Of a DNA stretch of 23,853 bases, positions 15,601 through 23,527 are shown piece by piece. The position numbers and the translations under genes are program-made. Source of the DNA: Pseudomonadota bacterium (lineage in GTDB: Bacteria > Pseudomonadota > Gammaproteobacteria > Burkholderiales > Burkholderiaceae_C); assembly GCA_023418355.1 (NCBI GenBank), contig JAEZZU010000188.1, forward strand, positions 1-23,853. The letters run 5' to 3'. The notes below the pieces were generated by a model. That model had not been told where the DNA came from. It searched no databases and was given only the letters and a program-made list of their open reading frames with translations. How positions within the stretch are numbered: the stretch's first letter is position 1; each line of letters starts with the position of its first letter.

Positions 15601-15680
15601 GGCTGCAAAATCCACTCCGCTATTTGAAAGTAGAGCATTCAGCGCTTGATGCATAAGCCCTGAAGGGCAATTTCATGCGT
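15601..15680. repeat. Candidate second interspersed repeat
   Basis: An AT-richer stretch directly after the terminator. CAGCGCTT (15640-15647) and AAGCCCTG (15655-15662) pair in 7 of 8 positions around GATGCAT. The AGCGCTTG core, the preceding TATTTGAAAGTAGAGC and the trailing ATTTCATGCG resemble intergenic repeats I recall from Comamonadaceae. Only this one copy is in the window, so the repeat status is an inference. Confidence 0.45.
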
Positions 15681-15792
15681 AAACCACAGAACCATCCTCC
15701 TGAGCGTCACGCACACAGGATGCGTGCCTGAAGGCACTTGCTTTCGCTCATGGCTTGTGCATGAAGCTCATGATCCTGACTGCGCATGAAGC

Positions 15793-15827
15793 CATAAAAA
15801 AAAAGGAGCAGCCTGCGCTTGCTCCTT
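15793..15827 (-). terminator. Terminator downstream of the chemoreceptor gene
   Basis: AAGGAGCA (15803-15810) / TGCTCCTT (15820-15827) form a perfect 8-bp stem with a 9-nt loop. Read on the minus strand it runs into a T10 tract (complement of A residues at 15795-15804). It lies about 120 bp past the chemoreceptor stop. One arm and the loop, 15804-15819, match 15 of 16 bases of the outer arm of the repeat inside hrpA. Confidence 0.85.
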
Positions 15828-15945
15828 CTGCTTTGGCGTTCGATGGAACGCGTAAGAACGGCTTCTCAACCCACCTTGATCCATTGTTGCCACACTGGGG
15901 CCACCAGGCATGCGCCACGAAGTATCAAAGGGGTTGACACCGGTC

Positions 15946-17907
15946 TTACTGCGACAGCTTGAACACTTCCACCGTCTTGACCAGCTCCGCCGCCTGCTGA
16001 TTCAGGCTCTGGGCTGCAGCCGCCATTTCCTCCACCAGCGCTGCGTTCTGCTGGGTGGCCTGGTCCATATTCGTGATGGCTTCGCCCACCTGCGACACAC
16101 CCGCGCTTTGCTCATGGCTGGCAGCGCTGATTTCCTGGAACAGGGTGCTCACACGCTGGATGGATGCGACCACACGTTCCATCATGGCGCCCGCTTCATT
16201 GACCTGGTCACTACCCACATTGACGCGCTGCACGCTGTCGTTGATCAGCTGCTTGATCTCCTTGGCCGCTTCCGCACTGCGCTGGGCCAGTGAGCGTACT
16301 TCGCCTGCCACGACCGCGAAGCCACGGCCCTGTTCACCGGCACGCGCCGCTTCCACGGCGGCGTTCAGCGCGAGGATGTTGGTCTGGAAAGCAATGCCGT
16401 CAATCACGCCAATGATGTCCGCAATCTTGCGGCTGCTCTCGTCAATGCCCTGCATGGTCTGGATGACCTGACCCACCGAAGCACCGCCCTGCTGCGCGAT
16501 CTCCGAGGCTTCCTGTGCCAGGCGGTTGGCATCCACGGCATGGTCGGCATTCTGGCGCACGGTCGAGCCCAGTTCTTCCATCGAAGCTGCCGTTTCCTCC
16601 AGTGCACTGGCCTGCTCTTCCGTACGGCTGGACAGATCCGAATTGCCCGAGGAAATCTGCGAGCTGGCCGAAGCCACGTTCTGTGCACCTTCGCGCACGC
16701 GGGCCACCAGCTGCTGCAGGCTTTCCTGCATGCGGTGCAGCTGGTACATCAGGCTGAAGTCATCGCCACTGCGAACGGTAATCTTGCGGGTCAGATCGCC
16801 CTGCGCCACGCGCTGGGCCAGATCGGCTGCATCGCTGGGCTCACCTCCAATGGGGCGCAGCACCAGACGGTCCACGGCCACGGCCAGGCCCAGCGAGGTC
16901 AGCGCAATGCTCAGCAGACACAGACCCACGGCCATCCACTGCAATGCGCGAACCTCTTCCAGAATCTTGTCCGTAGGCACGGTAGCCATGAACGCCCAGG
17001 CCGTATCCAGACCCTTGAACTGCATGGGCACCAGCATGGATGTGGCCTGCGCATTGTCCAGCAGCGGGTCATTGAACACCACCTGGTGGTGTTGTCCCGC
17101 ACGCAACTTGTTCAGCAAGGCTTCCACCATGCCCTGCTCAAAGCCCATGGCTGTGTTGAGCTTCTTGCCCACGTTCGCGGGGTCTTTGTCGCCCAGGAAA
17201 ATACCGCCGTTGGACAAGATGCTGGCGTAGCCTGTCTCATAGACCGAAATGCCATGCGCCAGATCCTGCAGATCTGCCAGCGCCACGCCCACACCTGCAA
17301 CACCCACAAAGCTGCCATTGACCACAATGGGCACAGCCACTGCCGTCTGCAGAATTTCCTTGCCCGCCAGGTTGTACTTGAAGGGCTCCATCAGCGCGCT
17401 CTTGTGCGTGGCTTTGGGCTGCAGGTAATAAGCCTCCGACTCATAGCCGGCCACAGGACCCAGCACGGGATTGCCACTATCGCTGCGCATGACCGCGGTC
17501 ACATAGCGACCCGTGCTGTCATGGCCTTCAGCGTTGACATATTCCGCATCACGCCCATCGAAAGCATTGGGCTCCCAGAGCGTCCAGACAGAGATATAGC
17601 CGGGGTTGCTGCGCAAGATCTCGCGCATCATGCTGTTGGTGACATCACGGTCCGCGTGGCCAGTCTGCTGCATGGCGGCAAACACATCAGCCATGGTGCG
17701 CGCGGTGTCCAGCGCAGTCGCAATAGGTTCTGCGGCTTTTTCGCTGAATTTTTCTGCCATTTCCTCCACATGCAGCAGCGCCGTGCGCTGCTGCAGATTG
17801 GATGCCCGGTGCGTGAGCACCGCCAGTGTCAGCGCAAAGCCCGCCAACACAATACAGACCACAACCAGCAACAGCTGGCTGCGCAAAGAGAGTTTTCGAA
17901 AAGACAT
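15946..17907 (-). CDS. Methyl-accepting chemotaxis protein
   Basis: 653 aa transmembrane chemoreceptor. TM1 (about 11-33) is followed by a large periplasmic double-CACHE-type sensor (about 34-320, with ISVWTLWEPNAFDGRDAEY and YYLQPKATHK), TM2 (about 323-345), a HAMP domain with the betaproteobacterial RPIGGEP start, and the methylation/signalling coiled coil. The CheA/CheW-binding hairpin tip IAFQTNILALNAAVEAARAGEQGRGFAVVA is fully conserved in type. The protein ends at VFKLSQ with no NWETF-like CheR pentapeptide. Start: ATG 17907 gives a clean signal anchor; an in-frame TTG at 17925 adds six hydrophobic residues, and neither has a good ribosome site. CACHE sensors of this type bind amino or organic acids, but the ligand is unknown. 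A sigma70-like promoter lies upstream. Confidence 0.9.
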   Translation of the reverse strand: MSFRKLSLRSQLLLVVVCIVLAGFALTLAVLTHRASNLQQRTALLHVEEMAEKFSEKAAEPIATALDTARTMADVFAAMQQTGHADRDVTNSMMREILRSNPGYISVWTLWEPNAFDGRDAEYVNAEGHDSTGRYVTAVMRSDSGNPVLGPVAGYESEAYYLQPKATHKSALMEPFKYNLAGKEILQTAVAVPIVVNGSFVGVAGVGVALADLQDLAHGISVYETGYASILSNGGIFLGDKDPANVGKKLNTAMGFEQGMVEALLNKLRAGQHHQVVFNDPLLDNAQATSMLVPMQFKGLDTAWAFMATVPTDKILEEVRALQWMAVGLCLLSIALTSLGLAVAVDRLVLRPIGGEPSDAADLAQRVAQGDLTRKITVRSGDDFSLMYQLHRMQESLQQLVARVREGAQNVASASSQISSGNSDLSSRTEEQASALEETAASMEELGSTVRQNADHAVDANRLAQEASEIAQQGGASVGQVIQTMQGIDESSRKIADIIGVIDGIAFQTNILALNAAVEAARAGEQGRGFAVVAGEVRSLAQRSAEAAKEIKQLINDSVQRVNVGSDQVNEAGAMMERVVASIQRVSTLFQEISAASHEQSAGVSQVGEAITNMDQATQQNAALVEEMAAAAQSLNQQAAELVKTVEVFKLSQ

Positions 17908-18019
17908 AGGAATAAGAAAGACCAAAGGCAGCTGTATTGCACAGCGCCATGGATAGGCAGCTAGAAAATGGCCTGCCCTAAGGATTTCTAGGTGTTAACC
18001 CTGATTTCTGAGGGGCTGA

Positions 18020-18048
18020 ATTATTCCCATGAAGACTGCATCTGACAA
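18020..18048 (-). promoter_or_regulatory. Predicted sigma70 promoter of the chemoreceptor gene
   Basis: Read on the minus strand: -35 TTGTCA (complement of 18043-18048), a 17-bp spacer, and -10 AATAAT (complement of 18020-18025). Each element matches 5 of 6 consensus bases. The leader to ATG 17907 would be about 105 nt. No flagellar sigma28 motif was found. Confidence 0.6.
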
Positions 18049-18110
18049 TGTAACCTCAGGTGACAATCTGTAGCAGACTATCCGGCGCAAGGTCAATGAT
18101 TGATTGCCTG

Positions 18111-18145
18111 GAATGCTTCTTTTTTTCTAGCAAAAAGAAACATTC
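18111..18145. repeat. Imperfect 14-bp inverted repeat
   Basis: GAATGCTTCTTTTT (18111-18124) pairs with AAAAAGAAACATTC (18132-18145) in 13 of 14 positions around TTCTAGC. It lies 56 bp beyond the stop of the minus-strand 168-aa gene and could act as its transcript end, although no separate T-tract follows. Confidence 0.55.
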
Positions 18146-18200
18146 GTATTTTTCGATGCCAGCCATATCTTCTAAACGAAGGCATTGACTCACTACCGCT

Positions 18201-18707
18201 TCAGGACAGGCCCAGCTCCCTGGCTGCTGCTTTGAGCTCGGCCACCTGGTATTCCTGCACCGTGTGCCTGGATGAAATTACGCGCCCTTCTGGGCCTGGA
18301 ATCAGCAGCCACGCCGTCTCACCTTCCTGCACGGGATGGGGCATGGCAAACATCAGGAACTCGCAGTCAATGCCCCAGACGTCGTCCACCTCCATGGGCT
18401 GGCACTCGGCAGGAATGTGCATGTAAGTGACCTGATCAGACACGGCACGCAAAAAGTCTTCGTCCTGCGCCGCATCCGCATCGGCTGCGCCCTGAATGGG
18501 GTCCACGTAGCGAATCAGCGGTGTGCTGTTGAAAGCGTTGGGCTCCCAGCCCTCCTGCTCGCGCTGGAACATCAAAGTGGCCTTGCCGGTAAAGGCAAAA
18601 CCCGATGGGTCATCGCCCATGCGGTAGGCCTTGGCCACGGCAACGGCCTGGGCATAGCTCTCGTTATCAATAGCAACGACGCGCAGGTCCTGGGTCAGAT
18701 CGGTCAT
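18201..18707 (-). CDS. Conserved-looking hypothetical protein, 168 aa
   Basis: No family recognised. The protein has no signal peptide or membrane segment. It is acidic, with an Asp/Ala-rich stretch (about 75-85, AADADAAQDEDF). Tryptophan and proline-rich turns (GWEPNAF, LIPGPEGRVIS) and a C-terminal amphipathic helix (about 148-167) suggest a folded cytoplasmic protein. Start: ATG 18707 with CGGAG 7 nt upstream on the minus strand. It lies 74 bp downstream of hrpA, but a terminator separates the two. Good ribosome site, codon use like its neighbours and correct length suggest a real gene. Confidence 0.72.
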   Translation of the reverse strand: MTDLTQDLRVVAIDNESYAQAVAVAKAYRMGDDPSGFAFTGKATLMFQREQEGWEPNAFNSTPLIRYVDPIQGAADADAAQDEDFLRAVSDQVTYMHIPAECQPMEVDDVWGIDCEFLMFAMPHPVQEGETAWLLIPGPEGRVISSRHTVQEYQVAELKAAARELGLS

Positions 18708-18721
18708 GTAAAACTCCGGAA

Positions 18722-18753
18722 TAAAAAGCCCGAATCAGCAACTGGCCCGGGCT
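18722..18753 (-). terminator. Terminator after hrpA
   Basis: AGCCCG (18727-18732) / CGGGCT (18748-18753). On the minus strand the stem is followed by TTTTAT (complement of 18722-18726 region). It lies 27 bp after the hrpA stop. The loop of 15 nt is long and could pair further internally. Confidence 0.65.
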
Positions 18754-18780
18754 GTGGATTGGGAAAAAGTGGACAGAGGT

Positions 18781-21700
18781 TCAGTACTGCAGCTGCGCCC
18801 AGACCTTGTCCAGCCGCTTGGCGCTGACCGGATATGGCGTGCGCAGCTCCTGCGCAAAAAAGCTCACGCGCAGCTCTTCCAGCATCCAGCGGTATTCCTG
18901 CATGCGAGCATCGACTTGGCCTTTGCGCTCGGCCACCAAACGCCAGTAGCGTTGCTCCAGCGGCTGCAGTTCCTTGAGCTTGGCGGCGTCGCGCGCGGGG
19001 TCAGCGCGGTATTTGTCCAGGCGCGTGGTGATGGCCTTCAGATAGCGTGCATAGTGGCCCAGCTGCGTCCAGGGCGCGACGGCAATGAAGTTCTTGGGCA
19101 TGAGCTTGGCCAGCTGCTCGCCCGCATCCTTGGTGGCATCGGGCGCATTCTTGGTGTCCTTGATCTTGCGTGCAGCGGCGGCGTACTCGGTCAGGATGAC
19201 GCCTGCCATGCGTGCCACTTCGTTGGCAATCAAGGTCAGGCGGCCACGGCCGTCCTGCACGCGCTGCTTGAAGTCGGTCTCGTTCGCAGGCAGCGGGTCT
19301 TGCAGGAAGGCGCGGTCAATCGCCACGTCGATGATCTGGTTGCGCAACTCTTCCTGCGTGCCCAGCGGCATATAGGCCACGGCCATCTTCTGCAGGTCCG
19401 GAATGTTCTTTTCCAGATACTTGAGTGCATCGCGAATCTGCAGCGCAAACAGACGGCGCAGACCCACGCGGTGCTTGGCGGCAGCCACCTCGGGCTCGTC
19501 AAACACTTCAATGCCAACTTCCGTGCCGTGGTCGATCAGTGCCGGGAAGCCAATCAAGGTCGTGTTGCCCTTGCTGATTTCCATCAGCTCTGGCAGCTCA
19601 CCAAAAGCCCAGCTCGTATAGCGCTGCTCGGCCTTTTGTGTGGGTGCAGACTTGGCAGCCACCTTCTCATTTTTAGGAGCAGCTTGCGCTGGTCTTTGCT
19701 TGTTTTCAGATACTTTTTTATCTGAATCGCTTATTTTTTCGGCGCTAGCAGCTACTTTTAATGCAGCAAGCGCTTGGAAGGCTCCACGCGCCTTGGCGCC
19801 CCACTCTGCCTTGAGTGCGGCGAGGTTGCGACCCTGCCCCAGCTGGCGTCCATGCTCGTCAATCACGCGGAAGTTCATGAACAGGTGCGGGCTGAGCATG
19901 TCCAGCTTGAAGTCTGCGCGCTTCACATCGAGCGAAGTTTCATCGCGCACCTGCTTGAGCAGCACGTCAATCAAGCCGCCCTTGGCCCAGCGCTCCGACT
20001 GCGTGAACAGCTCGGCCAGTCGCTGCGCACTTTCAGGCAGCGGCACAAAGCGGCTGCGCGGGCGCTGCGGCAGGCTCTTGAGCAGGGCCTGGATCTTGTC
20101 CTTGAGCATGCCGGGCACCAGCCACTCGGCACGCTCTTCTGATACCTGATTGAGCACAAACAGCGGCACGGTCACGGTGATGCCGTCGCGCGCATCGCCG
20201 GGGCTGTGCAGGTAGCTGGCCGTGCAGTCCACACCGCCGAGCTTGACCACCTTGGGGAAGTTTTCGGTCGTGATGCCTGCGGCCTCGTGGCGCATCAGCT
20301 CGTCTTTGGACAGGCGCAGCAGCTCGGGCTGGGCCTTGCTCTCGGCGCGGAACCATTTGTCAAAAGTGGCACCGCTGTAGATGCCCTTGGGGATGTGCTG
20401 CTCGTAGAAGGCGTAGATCAGCTCGTCATCCACCAGCACGTCCTGGCGGCGGGACTTGTGCTCCAGATCTTCGATCTTCTTGACCATCTTCTGGTTGGCG
20501 GCCAGGAAGTGCCAGTGCGTCTCCCACTGCCCCTCCACCAGCGCCTGGCGGATGAACATGGTGCGGGCTGCATCGGGGTCCACGCGGCCATAGCTCACGC
20601 TGCGGCCGTTATAGACCACGATGCCATAGAGCGTAGCGCGCTCCTGCGCCACCACGTCGGCCTGTTTTTTGGACCAGTGTGGATCGAGCAGCTGTTTTTT
20701 CAGCAGGTGTGCGCCGACTTCTTCGAGCCACTGCGGCTCAATCGCCGCAATGCCACGGCCGTACAGGCGCGAAGTCTCGACCAGTTCCGCCGCCACAATC
20801 CAGCGCCCGGGCTTTTTGCTCAGGTGCGCGCCGGGGTGGGGGTGGAACTTGATGCCACGCGCGCCCAGATAGGCTTCGCTTTCTTCGCCCTTGTAACCAA
20901 TATTGCCCAGCAGACCGGACAGCATGGACAGGTGCACGGCGTCGTAGCCCGCAGGCTCGTTATTGATGAGCCACTTCTGCTCTTTCACCACGGTGAGCAG
21001 CTGGCTGTGAATGTCACGCCACTCGCGCACGCGGCGGATGTTGATGAAGTTCTGGCGCAGCAACTGCTCCCACTGGCGGTTACTGAGCTTGTGGGTGTCG
21101 GCTTCCTGCGTTTCTGCAGGGTTGAACAGTGCCAGGCGTTCTTCCACCGTGCCTTCGACCTGTGCGCCGCTGGCACGCTGGCTCACGGGCAGGAAAGCCT
21201 GGTTGCGTGCACTGGGCTTGGCCGCTGGCTTGTTCTGTGCAGCCATCTCCGCACGCGTCTTGGCCACCACCTTGCCGCCGCGCGCATCCTGCAGCCACTT
21301 CCACAGGCGCAGATAGCCGGTGAATTCGCTCTTGTCGTCATCAAACTTGGCGTGCTGCTGGTCTGCCTGCTGTTGCGCTTCCAGCGGCCGGTCGCGCACG
21401 TCCTGCACGCTCAGGGCAGAGGCAATGATCAGCACCTCGGCCAGCGCTCCGCGCTCGCGCGCTTCCACAATCATGCGGCCTACGCGCGGGTCCAGCGGCA
21501 GGCGCGACAGCTCCTTGCCCATCTGCAGCAAGTTACCGCGCTCATCCACCGCACCCAGCTCTGCCAGCAACTGGTAACCGTCCGCAATCGCGCGGCCAGA
21601 AGGTGCTTCCAGGAAGGGGAAGTTCACCACATCGCCCAGACCCAGCGATTTCATGCGCAGGATCACACCTGCCAGCGAGGAGCGCAGGATTTCCGGATCG

Positions 21701-22833
21701 GTAAACGGTGGGCGGCTGTTGAAGTCCGCCTCGTCATACAGGCGGATGCAGATACCGTTGGCCACACGACCGCAGCGGCCCGCACGCTGGTTGGCGGCAG
21801 CCTGCGAAATCGGCTCCACCAGCAGCTGCTCCACCTTGCTACGGAAGGAATAGCGCTTCACGCGCGCCGTTCCTACATCAATCACATAACGGATGCCTGG
21901 AACGGTCAAAGAAGTTTCAGCCACGTTGGTTGCCAGCACAATGCGCCGGCCCGTGTGGCCATCAAAAATACGGTCTTGCTCGGCCTGCGACAGGCGCGAG
22001 AACAGGGGCAATACCTCCGCGCTACGCAGGGCTGGCTGGTTTTGCAGGTGCTTGCGCAAATGGTCGGCCGCCTCGCGAATCTCACGCTCGCCGGGCAAGA
22101 AGACCAGAATGTCGCCGCCCTTGGCACCGCCGTTCCACAGTTCGTCCACGCCATCGGCGATCGCGTCGTTGAGGTCGTAGTCCTTCTTTTCCTCAAACGG
22201 GCGGTAGCGCATCTCCACCGGATAGGTACGGCCCGAGACCATGATCACGGGCGCTGGCCCCTTGGGGCCTTCAAAGTGCTTGGCAAAGCGCTCGGCATCA
22301 ATCGTGGCCGAGGTCACCACCACCTTCAGATCAGGCCGCTTGGGCAATATCTGCTTGATATAGCCCAACAGAAAGTCAATGTTCAGGCTGCGCTCGTGCG
22401 CCTCGTCAATGATCAGCGTGTCGTAAGCCTTGAGCAGCGGGTCAGTCTGCGTTTCGGCCAGCAAGATACCGTCGGTCATCAGCTTGACCGAGGCCCCCTT
22501 TTGCAGCGTGTCCTGAAAACGCACCTTGTAGCCCACCACCTCACCCAGCGGCGTGTTCAGCTCTTCCGCAATGCGCTTGGCCACGGAAGATGCCGCAATC
22601 CGGCGCGGCTGGGTGTGGCCGATCAAGTGGCCGCGCACATTGCCATTGGCATCCGGCTCTGCATTGATCTTGCCCCGGCCCAGTGCCAGCGCAATCTTGG
22701 GCAGCTGCGTGGTTTTGCCCGAGCCTGTCTCGCCACAGACGATGATGACCTGGTGGCGGTCCATGGCCTCCATGATTTCTTCACGGCGGCTGGATACGGG
22801 GAGCGATTCGGGAAACGTGATCTTCAAAGGCAT
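18781..22833 (-). CDS. hrpA: ATP-dependent RNA helicase HrpA (DEAH family), with a repeat-derived insert
   Basis: 1350 aa; E. coli HrpA is 1300. It is a DEAH-box RNA helicase; recent E. coli work ties it to rescue of stalled ribosomes. Motifs: Walker A GETGSGKT (34-41), motif Ib TQPRR (74-78), DEAH (143-146) in IIDEAHERS, SAT (VVTSATIDAERF), and motif VI QRAGRCGR. HA2 and OB-fold regions and the DUF3418-type C-terminal domain follow. The E. coli N-terminal extension is shorter here, since the Walker A Lys is already residue 40. Residues about 1024-1055, between the helicase body and the region WAFGELPELM, are a Lys/Ser/Glu/Ala-rich linker encoded by an in-frame copy of the palindromic repeat seen at 1291-1385. 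Start: ATG 22833; no strong ribosome site. Confidence 0.95.
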   Translation of the reverse strand: MPLKITFPESLPVSSRREEIMEAMDRHQVIIVCGETGSGKTTQLPKIALALGRGKINAEPDANGNVRGHLIGHTQPRRIAASSVAKRIAEELNTPLGEVVGYKVRFQDTLQKGASVKLMTDGILLAETQTDPLLKAYDTLIIDEAHERSLNIDFLLGYIKQILPKRPDLKVVVTSATIDAERFAKHFEGPKGPAPVIMVSGRTYPVEMRYRPFEEKKDYDLNDAIADGVDELWNGGAKGGDILVFLPGEREIREAADHLRKHLQNQPALRSAEVLPLFSRLSQAEQDRIFDGHTGRRIVLATNVAETSLTVPGIRYVIDVGTARVKRYSFRSKVEQLLVEPISQAAANQRAGRCGRVANGICIRLYDEADFNSRPPFTDPEILRSSLAGVILRMKSLGLGDVVNFPFLEAPSGRAIADGYQLLAELGAVDERGNLLQMGKELSRLPLDPRVGRMIVEARERGALAEVLIIASALSVQDVRDRPLEAQQQADQQHAKFDDDKSEFTGYLRLWKWLQDARGGKVVAKTRAEMAAQNKPAAKPSARNQAFLPVSQRASGAQVEGTVEERLALFNPAETQEADTHKLSNRQWEQLLRQNFINIRRVREWRDIHSQLLTVVKEQKWLINNEPAGYDAVHLSMLSGLLGNIGYKGEESEAYLGARGIKFHPHPGAHLSKKPGRWIVAAELVETSRLYGRGIAAIEPQWLEEVGAHLLKKQLLDPHWSKKQADVVAQERATLYGIVVYNGRSVSYGRVDPDAARTMFIRQALVEGQWETHWHFLAANQKMVKKIEDLEHKSRRQDVLVDDELIYAFYEQHIPKGIYSGATFDKWFRAESKAQPELLRLSKDELMRHEAAGITTENFPKVVKLGGVDCTASYLHSPGDARDGITVTVPLFVLNQVSEERAEWLVPGMLKDKIQALLKSLPQRPRSRFVPLPESAQRLAELFTQSERWAKGGLIDVLLKQVRDETSLDVKRADFKLDMLSPHLFMNFRVIDEHGRQLGQGRNLAALKAEWGAKARGAFQALAALKVAASAEKISDSDKKVSENKQRPAQAAPKNEKVAAKSAPTQKAEQRYTSWAFGELPELMEISKGNTTLIGFPALIDHGTEVGIEVFDEPEVAAAKHRVGLRRLFALQIRDALKYLEKNIPDLQKMAVAYMPLGTQEELRNQIIDVAIDRAFLQDPLPANETDFKQRVQDGRGRLTLIANEVARMAGVILTEYAAAARKIKDTKNAPDATKDAGEQLAKLMPKNFIAVAPWTQLGHYARYLKAITTRLDKYRADPARDAAKLKELQPLEQRYWRLVAERKGQVDARMQEYRWMLEELRVSFFAQELRTPYPVSAKRLDKVWAQLQY
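19671..19763. repeat. Palindromic interspersed repeat inside hrpA
   Basis: Second copy of the element at 1291-1385, aligned without gaps (19675 with 1295). Core 19699-19721 against 1319-1341 matches 21 of 23. The central hairpin TTCAGATA (19705-19712) / TATCTGAA (19719-19726) is perfect here. Outer arms 19675-19689 and 19742-19756 pair in 12 of 15 positions. The pair G19709-C19722 is A-T in the intergenic copy, a compensatory change. The 93 bp keep the hrpA reading frame open and encode a low-complexity linker. Confidence 0.78.
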
Positions 22834-22905
22834 AAGGGGCGTAATTATCCCCGTTGCAGGCCAGACCTGCTGCCTGCAAGCTTTGCAGCCGTGCTGCAGG
22901 CGGCA

Positions 22906-22940
22906 TAAAAAAGCTTCCTGCAGCGCTCACCGCAGGAAGC
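22906..22940 (-). terminator. Terminator of the small exported-protein gene
   Basis: GCTTCCTGC (22913-22921) / GCAGGAAGC (22932-22940), a perfect 9-bp stem with a 10-nt loop. On the minus strand it is followed by T6 (complement of the A run ending at 22912). It lies about 20 bp past the stop and insulates hrpA from this gene. Confidence 0.88.
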
Positions 22941-22961
22941 CGTCCATTCACCAAGTTCTGA

Positions 22962-23321
22962 TCAGTCGCGTTTTTTGCTGTCTACAAAGCCCAGCCCCAC
23001 ACCAAAGTCAGGGCCTTGCTGGGCAAAGGAGTAGCCAATGTCTGCCCTAACATAGGTTTTGTGCTTGGCCAGATAGGCCAGACCCACATTGGGACGCAGG
23101 CCATGGTCACTGAAAGAGTAATCCACCCCGATATAGGCGGCGCCCTTTTGCTCCTTGTCGGTCGAAAACAGCTTCACACCTACAGCTGGCCCTGCCATGG
23201 GCTTGGGGCCACCAAAAGTCCAGGTCACCCCAGCACCTACGGCGGTTCCCGCCATGGCCGAGCCAGACACCACCACGGCAGCCACTGCCAGCCCCAGCTG
23301 TTTCATGTATTTGTATGGCAT
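22962..23321 (-). CDS. Small exported beta-rich protein, unknown function
   Basis: 119 aa. A Sec signal peptide (about 1-24, ending SAMA before GTAVGAG) is followed by about 95 residues with alternating hydrophobic and Gly/aromatic positions (GAAYIGVDYSFSD, KTYVRADIGYSFAQ, DFGVGLGFVDSKKRD). This suggests several antiparallel beta-strands as in a small outer-membrane or periplasmic beta-barrel-like protein. No family recognised. A perfect AGGAGG 6 nt upstream of ATG 23321 (complement near 23328-23333) fixes the start over the in-frame Met6. Ends at its own terminator, so it is monocistronic. Confidence 0.75.
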   Translation of the reverse strand: MPYKYMKQLGLAVAAVVVSGSAMAGTAVGAGVTWTFGGPKPMAGPAVGVKLFSTDKEQKGAAYIGVDYSFSDHGLRPNVGLAYLAKHKTYVRADIGYSFAQQGPDFGVGLGFVDSKKRD

Positions 23322-23527
23322 TGCGAACCTCCTGTGCTTGTTACATATGCATCACGTCCCCATGCTCAGGCACGTAGCTTCACATGGTGGAGCAGCCTGG
23401 CAGGCAATGTCAGACAAGGCGCAGGATGCATTTCCTTACGGGCATGCGGCCAGCGCCTGGGGTTTCTGTGGCAGTTGCTATGCTTTGCGGCTCTGCATTG
23501 CGCCCCCGACTCCCTCCGGTTCTCATC

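Larger units (their letters stand above)
15545..15945. other. Intergenic region between two converging genes
   Basis: 400 bp between the convergent Bug receptor and chemoreceptor genes. It holds the receptor terminator (15568-15598), a candidate repeat (15601-15680) and the chemoreceptor terminator (15793-15827). The stretches 15681-15792 and 15828-15945 show no feature by eye. A 60-codon frame at 15755-15937 runs through the terminator and is not considered real. Confidence 0.6.
17908..18200. other. Intergenic region upstream of the chemoreceptor gene
   Basis: About 290 bp, AT-richer than the surroundings. It contains the predicted chemoreceptor promoter (18020-18048) and a long imperfect inverted repeat (18111-18145). 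The part from 18146 to 18200, after the stop of the 168-aa gene on the minus strand, has no clear terminator other than that inverted repeat. Confidence 0.55.

Noticed and set aside
15755..15937. Possible 60-aa small protein between the two convergent genes
   Set aside because: It spans the poly-A and stem of a terminator, has no ribosome site and no recognisable sequence.
16540..17964. Long plus-strand open frame opposite the chemoreceptor gene
   Set aside because: His/Gln/Arg-rich antisense shadow; the minus-strand receptor shows TM, HAMP and signalling motifs.
22872..22901. GCCTGCA/TGCAGGC inverted repeat upstream of hrpA
   Set aside because: Seven-bp arms in a TGCAG-rich stretch without a T-tract or conserved context; could be chance.
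20206..22908. A 900-codon open frame on the plus strand opposite hrpA
   Set aside because: It is antisense to a fully convincing helicase with all motifs; His/Gln/Leu-rich composition is the usual mirror of GC-biased codons, with no recognisable domain.
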